A DNA stretch of 64,000 bases from Dichetophora obliterata (Eukaryota; Arthropoda; Insecta; Diptera; Sciomyzidae): the NCBI GenBank assembly GCA_963920525.1, contig OY986439.1, positions 47,094,982 to 47,158,981 on the forward strand, written 5' to 3'. A model generated the notes under the pieces. It saw only the letters and a list, made by a program, of their open reading frames with translations, was not told the DNA's origin and searched no databases. The translations under genes and the position numbers were made by a program. This document shows positions 32,990 to 45,469 of the stretch, in pieces (the first letter of the stretch is position 1; each line of letters opens with the position of its first letter).

Positions 32990-33760
32990 TGTCTCTTTTA
33001 GATTCACTTTTTTCCAGCGTTTTTCCAATTTTTATTCCTATCAAATAATAGGATTTATCAATGTCCTTAAACAGTTTTTTTCCAGTGTGGACCTCTTCAT
33101 TCGACCCAAATCTTTTACTGCCGAGTCATTTGTTCAGGTTTGGAAATAGGAAAAAGTCGCAGGACCAAAATTTCAAAATGTAGTGGATAGAGTAGCAGTT
33201 TATCGCCTAACGATCGAGTGCGCTGGTGCGTTTTCATGATGGAAGAGGATTTTTTTCTTCGCCAAATGCAGTCGTTTTAGCTTCAAATAAATGTCAAATG
33301 TGTCCAAAAACTGAATTGTTTTACCCTTTTAAGGTTAATGCCAATCCAAAAAACTGTCGCTATGACTTTGTTAACCGACAGTCCAACCTTGGCTTTCTTT
33401 AGTGCACATTCACCAGGAGAATTCCACTGCTTTGAATTTTCTTGGTCTCTGGTGTATTGTGATGTATCCATGTTTGGTCTACAGTTACGAAACAGTGCAA
33501 AAACTATTCCAGGTTGCAGTTTAACATCGCCAAACACTCTTTTGAAGTGGTCACACGGTTACGCTTATTTTTGAGTGTAAACAATCGCGCAACCCATCGT
33601 AGTTCTTTCATATCCAGCGTGACAACTTCTTTTGGGCGACCTGAGCGTGATGGATCGAAATTCTGTAAAATACTTCTTAATCATGGAAATTTATGGTGCC
33701 GAGTCCCCATATTATTTATTTAGAATTTCCTTGGATTCGGCTTTTTACGCAAAAAGTAAT
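32990..33760 (-). pseudogene. Mos1-like mariner transposase relic
   Basis: On the minus strand fragments appear in family order across frames: KNRVTTSKECLAMLN-type DNA-binding sequence (about 33560-33510), VDQTWIHHNTPETKK (about 33480-33435) with the first catalytic Asp, NSKQWNSPGECALKKAKVGL and VNKVIATVFW (about 33440-33350), KKILFHHENAPAHS (about 33255-33215) where the family has a DN pair, FFLFPNLNKWLGSKRF and KDIDKSYYLIGIKIGKTLEK (about 33155-33010). The second catalytic Asp is replaced by Glu and the third region is garbled. Many frameshifts are present. Terminal repeats were not recognised. Confidence 0.85.
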
Positions 33761-33975
33761 GTGTACACAAAATTAACTTTTAAATGGCTAAATACAAGCT
33801 AAATGATATAACTTGTTTATAAAGTAATTTTACAGTAGACTTTTACCAAATGGTAGTTAACAGGAGTGTTGCAATTAAAGTTACTACGCGGGAAACTCGA
33901 AAAGCCACAGACTGTTCAAATTTCCCTCGTAATAATACTGTACCTCATTAAAAAATAACTTCACAAAACTCTATA

Positions 33976-34758
33976 GGGGTATTCACACTAACGTGGGTGG
34001 TTGAGTATAGGTAGATTGAGTAATTTTGATGATTGCGAGCACCCTAAATTGCAATTGAGTACTTGGCAGAATAGTTTTGGGCACTGCTACATGTTTGTTT
34101 GATCTCCCCTGTTGTCTGATGGGAGATGAGTGAAAGCTGGAAGAGAGTTGCCACCAAATTATTTTTTCTTATTTTATGTGCAAAAAATTTAGGCATTAAT
34201 TGAGCGTGAAAAAATTATTTTTAACTTGAACTTCGCAGCATTTTTTTAATTTACTTGTAGTCCCGGGCAGACGTTTGTCCTGCAACAGACCGCCTAACAT
34301 CCATATAACAATTTTCATGCCAATCGGAAAAAATTTTTTATATATCTGTTTTGTCATAACTGTAGTGCGAACACGCCCATTTTTAGTTCAGTTTCCGAAA
34401 GTAACCATATAAACTAAATTACCAAATTTAAGTCGAATACGACCCAAACCGTCTGAAATATGGCATTTTTATTGATTTCTTGGCGGTAAAAGGGGGTGTA
34501 TAATTTTTTTAACCGAGAGATTAACCTTAACAACAGATATTGTAAATTTGGTGGCCTTAGATGTTACGTTCCTGAGACCTTTAGAGACGCCGCACGAACT
34601 ATTTTAAAGGTGGTAACACATGGGCAAAAGTACACAATATGGCAAGAAAACAATCTTCTCAAGCAAGTCAGGGAATGGCACTGGAATGGCACTTTACAAA
34701 AACAAAATATACGGTATTTGCCAATCTACCCAACTACCCAAGTCAGTGTGAATACCCC
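33976..34758. mobile_element. MITE with GGGGTATTCACACT termini
   Basis: GGGGTATTCACACT (33976-33989), with imperfect extension to about 45 bp (GGGTGGTTGAG.. and TAGATTG), recurs inverted at about 34715-34758. Flanks are TATA on the left and TTA on the right, so the target duplication is uncertain. The interior holds a Helitron-type segment at 34255-34500. An open frame at 34496-34771 runs out through the terminal repeat and is probably chance. Confidence 0.7.
34255..34500 (-). mobile_element. Helitron-type body fragment
   Basis: Contains GTTTCCGAAAGTAACCATA, a TCGAATACGACCCAAACCG phrase and GGCGGTAAAAGGGGGTGT, shared (inverted) with the Helitrons at 60.3-64 kb. No ends visible. Confidence 0.55.
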
Positions 34759-34779
34759 TTACGTTTTTTGATGGTTTTT

Positions 34780-35379
34780 GGTCGATGAAACAAAGCCTCT
34801 AAGGAACTATTTTTGGGTTAGCTCAAATAAGCGATTTTTCAAAACTCAAAGTTTATAATATTGGAATGTTGCTTAGTATCTTTAACTGCTTATCTTAGAA
34901 TAATTTTTATTAAAGACATTCATCAAAATAGTTTGCAAATTAATTATTCATTGAAATTGAGGAAAATTTGTTCAGAATGTCAAGTGTCCTTTCAATTAAA
35001 AAACTGGTATAACTCAGAAACGGGTGTTTTCCTCAAAAAAAATATACTTACCATCCAATACATAACTTTACAAAACGTTTTACTTAACTTTTAAAGAAAA
35101 AAAACCGTTTTGAAAACTTTAAAACTTTCTACCGACAAAATCTGATTTCCGCATGATTCATAAAAATTGAGCCATCAAAATTTTTTCCTTGCCACTTATT
35201 AAAAAATTTTTAAAAAAAGAATTTCTGCGATAGCTAATTATTACTTGAAGCTTACGAGTATTTCAACTTTACTTTAAAACAACTTTTTCCTTTTTATTAA
35301 TTATTAATATTAATTGTCTAACACAATCCTCACAATTGTTTTAAAATTTATATTCGAAAATCTATAAATTTTTAACCTC
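34780..35379. other. AT-rich DNA, possibly non-LTR 3' region
   Basis: No recognisable protein. Given the tail at 35440-35467, part of it may be a decayed retrotransposon body. Confidence 0.3.
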
Positions 35380-35467
35380 CATTTTTTTTAGGATAAAGTA
35401 TTAAATTGTATGTTTTGTTTGGTAATCTGTAAGGGCATAAGCCCGGTAAATGAAATAAATAAATAAA
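35380..35467 (+). mobile_element. 3' tail of a decayed non-LTR retrotransposon
   Basis: TAAGGGCATAAGCCCGGTAA, a short hairpin (GGGC..GCCC), is followed by ATGAAATAAATAAATAAATG. The arrangement matches the 3' tails of fly Jockey-type elements. No upstream coding sequence is recognised. Confidence 0.5.
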
Positions 35468-35579
35468 TGTTATAAATAAAATAAGTTTTCTTGCAACAAA
35501 TCTTCTGACCATACTTACCGTCTATATGCCATCTTTCTAGTAGTGCGCCACAGAAAACACAAAAGAATACGAGAAAATG

Positions 35580-35930
35580 GAGAAACTAGTTTATATATCT
35601 CCCTAACTACACCTTGGAGGGGGCAAATCAATGAGATTTTCTTTTTGTTTTTCATTCATAACATTTTTTCTGAATATATCTAGCTCCAATATGTTACTTT
35701 TCTAAAGGTTCTTATCAACACATATAAAAAAAAATGTCAAAAATAGTTTATATCTTCTCCGAATTTTCACCTAGAGTAATCAAAAGTATGACATATTCTA
35801 TTATTTTGTTACTTCCAATATTTCTTATTCACATATATACCCCTATCTGCCACCCTTTTGTAGGTCCTAATACTAAAATAAAATAAAAAATCGAAAAAAC
35901 GTACATACCTCCTTCAAATTAACATTTAAA
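35580..35930 (+). repeat. ~170-bp monomer family, second locus
   Basis: Two diverged units share AGTTTATATCT..CC, CACCTWGRG, GTATGA, TATTTTGTTACTTCC and ATCTGCCACCCTTTT-type phrases with 23815-24110 and 37085-37300. Confidence 0.6.
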
Positions 35931-36194
35931 ATAAAAAAAAAAAAATTAAATAAAATGGCTATTTCAACACTAGAAAGGACTTTGACTGAGCTTCTATTGA
36001 TGAAATGTGTTTTTCGTGTTATTAAATATCTGAACACAAATGGTTGAGACCTGGACCTACGAGCTTTATCCCGACTCAGAGAGGCTTATGCTCTCAAGAA
36101 GCTTTACATGGCAGTTTCTACTCTCTGAGGTTTGTCATTGTCTGCAGTGTGGTGGCGGCCGAACAGAAATAATAATTAATTTGAAAAAGCATTT

Positions 36195-36278
36195 TGTCTG
36201 AACTGAGAATGGAACACCCGTGCTACCGCGGTTCCTTAGCTTGCGAGCCACGCACTCTACCCAGTAGACTACAGCCCC
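36195..36278 (-). repeat. tRNA-derived segment, minus strand
   Basis: Read on the minus strand, CTGTAGTCTACTGGGTAGAG resembles an A box and aligns with 751-771. TGCGTGGCTCGCAAGCTAAG and a terminal CAGTTCAGACA also align with that copy. The B box is degenerate. It is followed (lower coordinates) by a GC-richer body to about 36000 that could be the rest of a SINE. Confidence 0.4.
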
Positions 36279-36303
36279 AACTTAACCTATAATGGGTTCA
36301 TAT

Positions 36304-37080
36304 CAGGGCCTGAAAATAACTCTTAAAAATTTAATTTTTCTAAGTCGGACTGTAAACTTTTTTATTTAATTAAAAAAGTTAAAAATTACTTTTAGCTTTT
36401 ATTTATAAAAGTATAAGTTAGGAGTTGACTTTTAATTTAAAAAATAAAAGTTTCCCTCACTTTTAACTTTTAAATATAAATTAAAATTTAAGAGTTTTCT
36501 TTTTCAAAAATTTTTTTATAAGTCTTTAAAGACTTTTATTTTCAAAAGTTATTTTTAAGAGTCTTTTTCTTATTTCATAAAAGTCCTAATTAAAAGTCTT
36601 AGAATAAAAAAATTGAAAAAAATTCCAAATATGTTTATTTATGACCAGCAACCAATTTATTTCACTGATTTATTTTGCTTATCTTGTCGACTATTGGAAA
36701 GATTCATATTCAACAAATAAATAACATACAATACTTTTTTTTAAAAAAAAAGACTTCTAAAAAGTCTTTAATGAAGTAAAAGTTTCAAAGGACTCTTAAA
36801 ATAAACTTTTTTAAATAAAAGTCTTTAAAGGCTTTTAAAATTTTTGTATAATTTAAAAGTCTTCAAAGACTCTTAAGTGTGATTTTATTTCATAAAAGAT
36901 AAAAGTTAATGTTAAAAATAAGAGTAATTAAGTGAGAGTAAAAAATAAAAGTTATAAATAAGTCTTTTCTGATTGCTTTTACTTTCGACCATCAATAATA
37001 ACTTTTATATAATAAAAGTTTGTTAAGACTCTTATTTCAAAGACTTTTTTGGAAAAAAGTCATAAAAGTCTTAACCTCTG
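36304..37080. mobile_element. hAT-like MITE full of AAAGTCTTTAAAGACTTT
   Basis: It begins CAGGGCCTGAAAATAAC and ends, inverted, CAGAGGTTAAGACTTTT. Flanking 8-bp sequences GTTCATAT (36296-36303) and GTTCGAAT (37081-37088) match at 6 of 8. The interior is made of AAAAGT/ACTTTT and the self-complementary AAGTCTTTAAAGACTT in many variants. No protein. It interrupts the ~170-bp monomer locus. Confidence 0.6.
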
Positions 37081-37084
37081 GTTC

Positions 37085-37300
37085 GAATGTATAAGTTGCT
37101 TCTATTATTTTGTTACGCCTTTTATTTATTCTAAACATTTCTAGCCCCTACTTGCTACTCTTCTCAGGTTCCCATACGAAAAATTAAGAAATGTGTGAAA
37201 AATAGTTTATATATTACCCGAATTGACCCCTTTAAAAGTGAAATGTATGAGCTGCTCCTAATATTTTGCATCCCAAACTTTTCTTCTGAACAAAGCTTCA
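37085..37300 (+). repeat. ~170-bp monomer family, third locus
   Basis: Shares TATTTTGTTACGCC, CTAGCCCCTACTTGCTACTC, AAAAATAGTTTATAT and GAAATGTATGAGCTGCTCCT with the other loci. It abuts the MITE 36304-37080. Confidence 0.6.
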
Positions 37301-38689
37301 CCTTTTTTATCAATTTGCTAACCTTCGGGGGGGTCTTCCTACAAAAATCTGTAGTTTTAAATCTGTTTGTTCGTTTTAAATTTTTTGTAATTTTCATCCA
37401 AGCAAATCGTCAAAACGAGGAGCGATGCTTCAACAATGGTGGAAATTAAACAGAAAACTAAACTTTTTTTGAATCTATTCAAAAATTTAAATAGATTATA
37501 TAAAGGAAACAATTCAAACCGCCACTGTTTCTCAGTGAACACACATCTAGGTGGCTAGATTGTATGTTTTAGGAAATTACTTAGTTTTATTTTTGTTGCC
37601 ACAATATCAAAACAGTTTCTTATCTCCCGCACCGTGTAATTGACATCCCCCAAACGCAGTACAGGACAATATATAATCTATTGTCCGGCATTGAAGGAGC
37701 TAATTTCCTCTTTGGGGTATTAAGAGCCTGTTGCTTGCAACAATAACATTGTTTGTTGTTTTTTTTATTGTTGTTGTTGCCCCTGTTGTTTGTACATAAT
37801 TATGCAAAGACTTCGAAAATGTGTCACCCTCAATAGTGTCCTGAAAGGAAGAAATAAAGTAAGAAAGAGAGAAGGCAGAAAAAAAATCTAAGGAAATAAG
37901 CAATGTTAAAGAAAATGACAACAGGACAGCAAACCAAGCCAAGGACACGCACACAATAATTTCGAATTAAACTAATGACTGCTTGGACCAACATCCGGCG
38001 ATATTGAAAGCGTGAGTAGAATTTGGAGCTAGAGCCAGAGCAAAAGTTGAAACTAGAACAAAATATCCAAAGTCGTGGCAGTCCGCAGCATATAGAATCT
38101 GTGTAGGTTGCAGTGATTTAATTGAGGAAAAAATAAATGACACTGAGCTATCATGATGGAATCCGAGGTGGTAATAAAAGGAGCGAAGAGGAGCTAAAAT
38201 TATAAATTTCACTCAAAGAAAGAACAGTCACTGTTCCTGCTGGTCGTTAGTTAAAAAAAAATGTAATAAAATGCTATGGGATTAGGAAAAAATTCCTAGT
38301 TGCTAGATTTAGGTTGCACATATAAAAGCGCTTCATAGTTGTTATTATTACTTTTACTTTATTACATTTGAATAAAGAATAATATTGATTTAATTATTTT
38401 GTATATCAAACTAAATTAAACTCTCAATCTGACAACTGTCTCCAGAGCTCAGCAAGGCGCTTAAATAGATGCCTTAATTTAACAGGCATTTTATAAATAT
38501 ATATACTTTTTTACTGCTTGTCTGCACTTCAAACAAACACTTCTGTGTATTTCTTATCTACTTCTTTGGACAAACTGTTGATGTATTCAAAGAAGAAAAA
38601 AGAATACCAAGAGAGAAATTCTAAGACGGTGATGACTTGCATTTTAGGACAAACGCACAATGAGCCCGCATTGTAGTGGACATCAATGT

Positions 38690-38790
38690 TATCAGCAACA
38701 CCAACACCAGCAGCATTAGTATCAGCAACGATATCAGCAACAGCATTATTATCATCATCATCATCACCAGCATTGTTACTATTATCATTA
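38690..38790. repeat. Imperfect CAG/ATC trinucleotide tract
   Basis: CAACACCAACACCAGCAGC is followed by ATCAGCAAC units and (ATC)4-5 at 38750-38766. It gives Asn/Asp-rich open frames on the minus strand. Confidence 0.7.
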
Positions 38791-41700
38791 TTCATAGCAG
38801 CATTGGCAACTCTGTCAGCGACATGAATGCATTGAAAGCATTTAAGTTGTCGTTTGACATTGCTACAGATGCTGTTACTGGCTGCAGTTGCTGTTGCTGA
38901 CTTGCTTAACACAAGTTTTCGCAAAAACGCAGTAAAGTTGCGTCCAAAGTGCTGCCGGCAAAGCAAGAAGTTGTGAAGTTTTTATGCTCAAATAAAAAAA
39001 ACATACACACTTACAGCCGCCATTGTTTGTTGACTTTAAACATGCCGGTCCAAGAAGTTTCTGTGGTTTCAGCAACATTTTGAGTTCGAGAATTTGTCGA
39101 AGATGTAAGTAACGCAGTTTTTTCCTTTACACGCTGCACAGTGGGCTAGTAACATCTATTTTTTTGCCAAAGGTTTATTCTGAATTTACTGAAATGAAGC
39201 ATTGTAAAGACACTTCAAAGTAGCAGATATGTGGGCTATTCAACGATACTTTGCATATAAGCGGAATCGAGTTGTCGATCGATTTTTGAGACAAATATTG
39301 ATTAGATCGAAAATTGGCGGACTCCATCGGCTTTATGGAGTTAAAATTAACATAATTCTATGATTTCGTTCTAAAGCATCGTACCACTGTAAGATTTTTA
39401 CTGGGGTTTATACTGGGAATTAAAAGAACTGGGTTGTCGGAACTACGAATTGCGGTCTTTAATTTACGAATGAATGAGAGCCTTGTGTCTTATTGCAATA
39501 AGTCTAATATGAGAAGATTCATGATAGCCCGAAGAATCAATACGCCAAATTTCTTTATCGTGCTTTACGAAGTTCTTGCTTATAAGCGTCTGAAATATCG
39601 TCTAAAATTTACAAATACTGAAATTTACGCAATAATTTGTGTAAATATACTCGCGCCGCGCAAGAATAATAAAAAAAATGTTTTTCTATTACTCATAGAA
39701 AGATTTCCCACAAACGTTGGTAGACAAGAGTAGGGAGACTACAAAACACTGCGCAAAGAGGAGACGAGAACAGCAGGAAACATTGTATATCTTTATTTGA
39801 TCTCTTTTTCTCGCCGGCTTAATTTTGTTGATGCATATATTTGTCCTATTTTACTGTCGCTTTTTCGTTTCATCGAGTTTCAAATCACAGTAGTGCTAAA
39901 GAATAATTTTAAGTGGGGAACTTAATGGGAGTTTTACATTGTATATAACGCTCTTTTTAATCGTGTCATTTGTTGAAATTGAAAACATGGAGTTTGAATA
40001 ATAAAATGTAAAATAAAATAACTTTTAAGCTTAGTACCAATATTAAAACAAATAAACCCTATAATAATTTCACTCCTAATACAGCATTCGTATCAGTCTC
40101 TTACAGCTTAGTTTTCTGAAGGTTTCAATTCTACTGTGCTTGGCGGCCACGCACATATTTTTTTTTCTGCCTATACTAAGGACATATTTCAGCATTGGTT
40201 TTCGGCATACTTTGAAAATGTTTCTTTGATAAAATTCACATGATAAAATTGTGCTGTTAACTTGCAAAATACGAAAACATTTGATAAGAGGTGGGACCAC
40301 GAGGCAACGCACAAAAAGGAGACACGCTTAGTGCATTTTCAGCAACGTCTTTGTTTTCGATTGGAATTTGTTAATATTAATAAAAGTAGACCTAAAATTT
40401 TTCTGACAGTTCAACAGCTACTGCAATGTTTAAGATGTCTTTCAAATTTTTTTGTGTACATACTAAGCAGTGGTTTGTTTGTGTATGTTTGTTTTTTTAA
40501 TGCTTTTTTTTTGTTTCATTCAATTTCAAATCACAACGGTGCTAAAGAAGTTTCACTTCAAAAATTAGTAAATATATTTTGATTTCAACCAAAAAACATT
40601 AAAAATTTCATATTTGTTAGTTGAAAAAATGTTTTTGTATAAGTAAAAATTGTGCTAAAATAAAAATGTGTTTAATGTGACATGAAATATAGACAAAAAT
40701 CGAAAGTTCAATCCACAAATTTTATCCTTTAATTTGCTTGTAGTCATGTAGAATACGTTTTTTAGTAGTTATAATAAGTTTGAACACGGAATTTTAAATC
40801 ATTATCTTTACATTTTACCAAACTTCGCCTTAATTTTTTGCGTAATATCAAATCATTATATTTATCAGTAATCAATTTTTGACATCAAACTATCAAACTG
40901 TTACGTGATAAAAAATAGAAGTGGTTTTTACCTGCATCAATATAAACGAAAAATCTGCGAAGTGTGCACTAGTTCTTTATGAAAGTTTTTTTAATATATT
41001 TTGTAATAACGTTGCTACATAATCCTTATTGTTTTGTTGAAATATCTTTTTTAATTATTTTTAAACAACTCGTACTATGCTACTTTACGTGATATACGTT
41101 ATGTGGCAGATTTTTTCCTTCAAAGAAGTGCAAATATTTTATAGTTTTATTTACTTAATTGAACTAGAAAAACATATTAAGTGTAATCCAGGGCCGTTAC
41201 AATCGAAAACTGAAAAATAATGAATTTGACTTTGTATTATACGAGTATTTATTATACTTATAAAATTCCAACTTTCGTTAAAATTTTTCAATTTTTGTCA
41301 TCATTTTTCAACTTTTGTTGCCATTCACCATGTTTGATGTCATTTATTAAAAGTTATATTTGAGATCAGCTTTAAGTACTATCACAATATAAATTTAAAC
41401 ATTTGTTTTCTTTTATGGAGGCTTAAAAGAATTTTAAGTAACATTTAATTTTTCAGTCGCGGTAGAACTTTTGGCGGAAATGCCCATATATAGACTTTAA
41501 ATTTTTTGTAAGCACACTGAGGGAATATCTGTTAAAATTTAATGAAACTGTGTCAATTTTAAATGAATTTTATTTAAATAGAACTTGAAACAACTTCAGT
41601 TAAGTTAAACGCAGTTCAATTTAAAACAAAATTTTTTCAATACAAAGTTTTAAGCATACTTTTATAGTAAACGTATACAGTTTAAAAACATTTGTTTAAA

Positions 41701-42674
41701 AAGACTTTAAAACAAAAACTTTAGTATTAAAAACAAATATTTAAAAATATATTTTGAAAATATTGTTCTTAAATTAAAAACAATAATATTAATGGCCATT
41801 TTTTAGATGCCAATTTTTTAAATTTTATGAGTTTTCGACGTCAAATTTTTAAAAAGCGACCACTGGAACCCCTCGAATACCATATTTTAACTCCATTCGA
41901 TGAAGTTTGCGTTTTATTGTGCCTTAAAATATTGAAAAATTTTAAATATTATCACAATAAATTAGTTTTTATTTCATCTAGTGTTCATAAATTGTAAAAC
42001 CAATTTAAAAAATAATTTCACACCATCAATTGTAAAATTGGGGTTTTTTTCAGCTGGTCTCAATTGTCTGGTAATTATTGTTAAACATTCTATTGTACAT
42101 TATTTTTAAATTCAATCTCATATAGTGACATATTTTTTTTCATTCAAAGAAATAATAAAAGAAAATTTAATAAAAAAATAAACAAAATTTATAGTTGAAA
42201 ACTGAATACGCTTATTTTTAATTTTGTTTTGTAGAAACGCAAAAGCGTTAAATTTCTATTTTAAATTATTTTGTTTAATTTAAAAGTATCTTATATTCTC
42301 GGTGTAAATAATAAAAAAAAATATTTCAAAGTAAATTTTTTGTTTGTAACATTTACTTGTACTTGTAGCGACAACTTTTACTAGAATTATTAAGCTTGGT
42401 CCAATAGGAAAAATTTAGCGCTACTTTTTAAAAATGCTGTCATTTTCAATGCTTTTGAAACCCGTAGCGGGAGAAAATTTTAAGTTAAGGTTGTTAATAG
42501 TCTTATTAATAATCTTATTAATATGCATTTAGAGTTTTTTGCTTGCGATAAATTGGGACGAAAATATCTTTCCACTGGCTAAAAAGAACTTTTTTTATGC
42601 ACCTAGCGAGGAGAAGATGCGTTTTAAAACTAACAAAAAATGCACTCTGAAAATTTTTTTTGTGCAATATTTTC

Positions 42675-42830
42675 GTAAAAAATTGTCTCTATGTACAATT
42701 GCAAGTCAAGTCTCTGCAAACAATTTTTAAAAGTCACGTTTACTTTGGAATAATGAACAATGATTGAGAAATAAGAAATTCATTTTTGTACTAAAAAAAT
42801 CGCATTAGTTTCTTTTGACAATAAACATCA
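42675..42830 (+). repeat. Dispersed repeat, copy 1
   Basis: Shares ACGTTTACTTTGGAATAAT, AAGAAATTCATTTTTGTACT and AAAAAAATCGCATTAGTTTC with 43755-43880. Unknown family. Confidence 0.65.
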
Positions 42831-43754
42831 ACGCTACTTGAGTTCGTTGAAAAAGTTTTTACGCCATAACTTCTGAACTCTTAAAGAACACACTTTCATT
42901 TCATAACTTTGGAAAGGTTATGGAACGTAAAAAACGAAAATAATGAAAATGGAAAAAAAAATTATAGCGCCTGTTGCTGGCACGGTATTAAACTTTGAAA
43001 TTAATAATGGATCATGTTACTGCAATTTTTTTAAAAGTTTAATATTTTTCCTTAAAATTAAATTTCCAATGATACTCTATTTACGAAAATCGCATTTAAA
43101 TTGACTGAGCTACGTTCCGTGAAAGAAATCTCAAAACCTCAAACTACGGATTTGGTTTTCTAAACAATAAACTAATCTAAGTACAAAATTTGAGCCAAAT
43201 CGGAGATGGCCAGTGCAACTGATGTTACCTTTCAATGTTAAATGAGCGACATATTGAAAACAAACATATTGAAAATAATCGTGATTTTTTTTCAGTGTAC
43301 ACATTGATTTTGACAAATATTTTTTACCCCATATTTTTAGGAACTGCTTGAATCAGACAATTCTATCTGTAAAGTTTATATATCCATTCGTTATATATCC
43401 ATAAATAAGCCGACTCCTGATTCGGCACCAGTCAACGTTGCCGATTTCAGTCGCTTCAAGCGAACCCTCGTTTTCTTCGCTTCTAAGACTCAAAACGTGC
43501 ATTAGAAGTAAAACTGGAGAAGAAAGACTCAATGGGTTAGCTCTTCTAAATGTTCACAGAGATGTGGAAGTGACCACGGCAGAAATTTTAAATGCACTAG
43601 CCCGAAAAAAAATATATATTATTATTAAATATTATATAATATAGAAAAAATTGGAATAAGTCCAAAAAAAAAAAAAAATTAAAAACCCCCGACATTTTTT
43701 TCTGGGTACGCACCTGTCACTTGCACTTGTTTATATTTGCAACCTTAGTTTTCA

Positions 43755-43880
43755 TTTGCTGCAATATAACCTGTAAACAGTTTATAAAAGACACGTTTAC
43801 CTTGGAATAATTTCACAGTTACTGAGAATTAAGAAATTCATTTTTATACTAAAAAAATCGCATTAGTTTCTTTGTACCTA
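43755..43880 (+). repeat. Dispersed repeat, copy 2
   Basis: Same orientation as 42675-42830 about 1.08 kb away, with the same core phrases. Confidence 0.65.
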
Positions 43881-44970
43881 CATAGTATTTATGAAGTCTT
43901 TTTATTCGGGAAATTAAAAATGCAAATACAAATAGCTAATATTGAAAGAGCTAGTACTTAATAAAAAAAGTACCTTCAATTATAAAGTAATGAATAGAGT
44001 AACAAAAAACATATATGCTATAAATACATATGTAAAGATGCCTAAAAAATTAGGTAACTTAGAGTGACAATAAAAAATTGCTTTGCCCGATTTTTAATTC
44101 ATGTGTTAAGTATTGTCAAGCACTATGTTTTGCGCAGAGTAAGTTGGCTTCATTTAAATAAAAAAATTTTAAATGGACTTTTTTTATCTTTGGTGGAAAA
44201 ATTTATCAAATTTTGTCAGATTTAGGTGAGAGTAGCTAAACCTATTTTGCAACACTGACAAAAAAATCACCTCAGATCGCTCTGGCATTTCCAGCGGTGA
44301 TGCCTGCATCGCTAAGTTCTTTCAATGCACGCAAAAAATTAGCTTTGGCGAGGAGTTTTCAAAAATATATAAAGCCGGTAAAAATTATTGGCATCCATAC
44401 ATTTCGTTCCACTATCGTTAACATCCTTAATAGTTAAGAAAAATTCAAGGGTCTAAACTATTTAAAAGTTTTACTTGTATTTAATTAAAAATTTAAACAT
44501 CGCAAAGCTGTGCACCAGAAAGCTTATACAACTGATTTCTCTCAGTGAAGAAGCTTAAAGCTCTGTAATACAGATGCTATGAAATGTCTATGTTGAAAGA
44601 CGGCTGACCCACTGTGCACTGTTTTAAACATATGGTTTGAAATTTTTTTCTGCTTTAAAGCCATTAAAGGTTTTTAATGTTATGATTAACTTCCTAAAAC
44701 CTTATTATCTTGCATGTTTTGATACAATCATAATGCTGTTAAAATCATTTAGCTGCCTTAAATTAGTCAATGAAATAATTTTGACACTTAACGAAATCAT
44801 TTGTAATCAGCTGCTGTTAGCTTGTCAGCTCATTTAATTCTATTAACGTGACCAAAATAAACTAAGTTACGGTAACGCATGTGAAAATAACATGACAAAA
44901 ATCAAGTTGAAATTGCTACACTGTAAAAACTAAAATCAATTCAATATTAATAAGAAAAAAACTCTTTAAC

Positions 44971-45437
44971 CAAAAAAAAAAAAAAAAAACAAACCAACTT
45001 CAAACCACTACAAAGTAAAAATAATTTTAAGTTACTTTTCACATTAATTCTTGGTCAAATTTGTTAATTTACTTATATATACTATTATATTGAAAATCTT
45101 ATTACTATAAATTTTTTTCTATTATGTATTATTATCATAAATTTATTGATTTCTCCATGAATATAAAACTTTTAAAGCCGGAGCGTTTATTTTATAAAAG
45201 TCTGAATATATAAGCTCCGACTTGAAAGGTTTTATATTCATGGAGAAATTAACATATTTATGATAATAATACATAATAAAAAAAATAAATGGTAATAAGA
45301 TTTCCAATTTTATAATATATATTATTATATAATATAATATATAAATAAATTAAAAAATTTGACCAAGAGTTAATGTGAAAAGTAATTTAAATTTTTTTTT
45401 GCTTTGTAGTGGTTTTGAAGTTGGTTTTTTTTTTGTT
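44971..45437. repeat. Foldback with about 215-bp arms and a 27-bp loop
   Basis: The left arm runs from an A-rich start through AACCAACTTCAAACCACTAC (44994) to GCCGGAGC (45184). The right arm runs from GCTCCGAC (45214) to TTTTGAAGTTGGTTTTTT (about 45430). It could fold into one hairpin. The satellite at 45470-46400 follows directly, as in foldback-type transposons that combine inverted arms and tandem repeats. Confidence 0.85.
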
Positions 45438-45469
45438 AAAAAGTTTTTATTTCTTCCTTTTTAGGGATT

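Larger units (their letters stand above)
37301..44970. other. Largely unassigned AT-rich DNA
   Basis: No recognisable gene. The part 37560-39110 is less AT-rich and holds trinucleotide runs (TTG at 37757-37800; CAG/ATC at 38690-38790). A low-complexity minus-strand open frame of 145 codons (38529-38966) there has no domain. Beyond 39400 the DNA is very AT-rich, with a diverged repeat pair at 42675-42830 and 43755-43880. Confidence 0.4.

Noticed and set aside
34496..34771. 91-codon plus-strand frame
   Set aside because: It overlaps a Helitron-type fragment and the terminal repeat of the MITE 33976-34758; no protein similarity seen.
38529..38966. 145-codon open frame on the minus strand with an Asn/Asp/Ala-rich centre
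   Set aside because: The middle is translated trinucleotide repeat, no domain is visible, and the ends look like chance extension. Not called as a gene.
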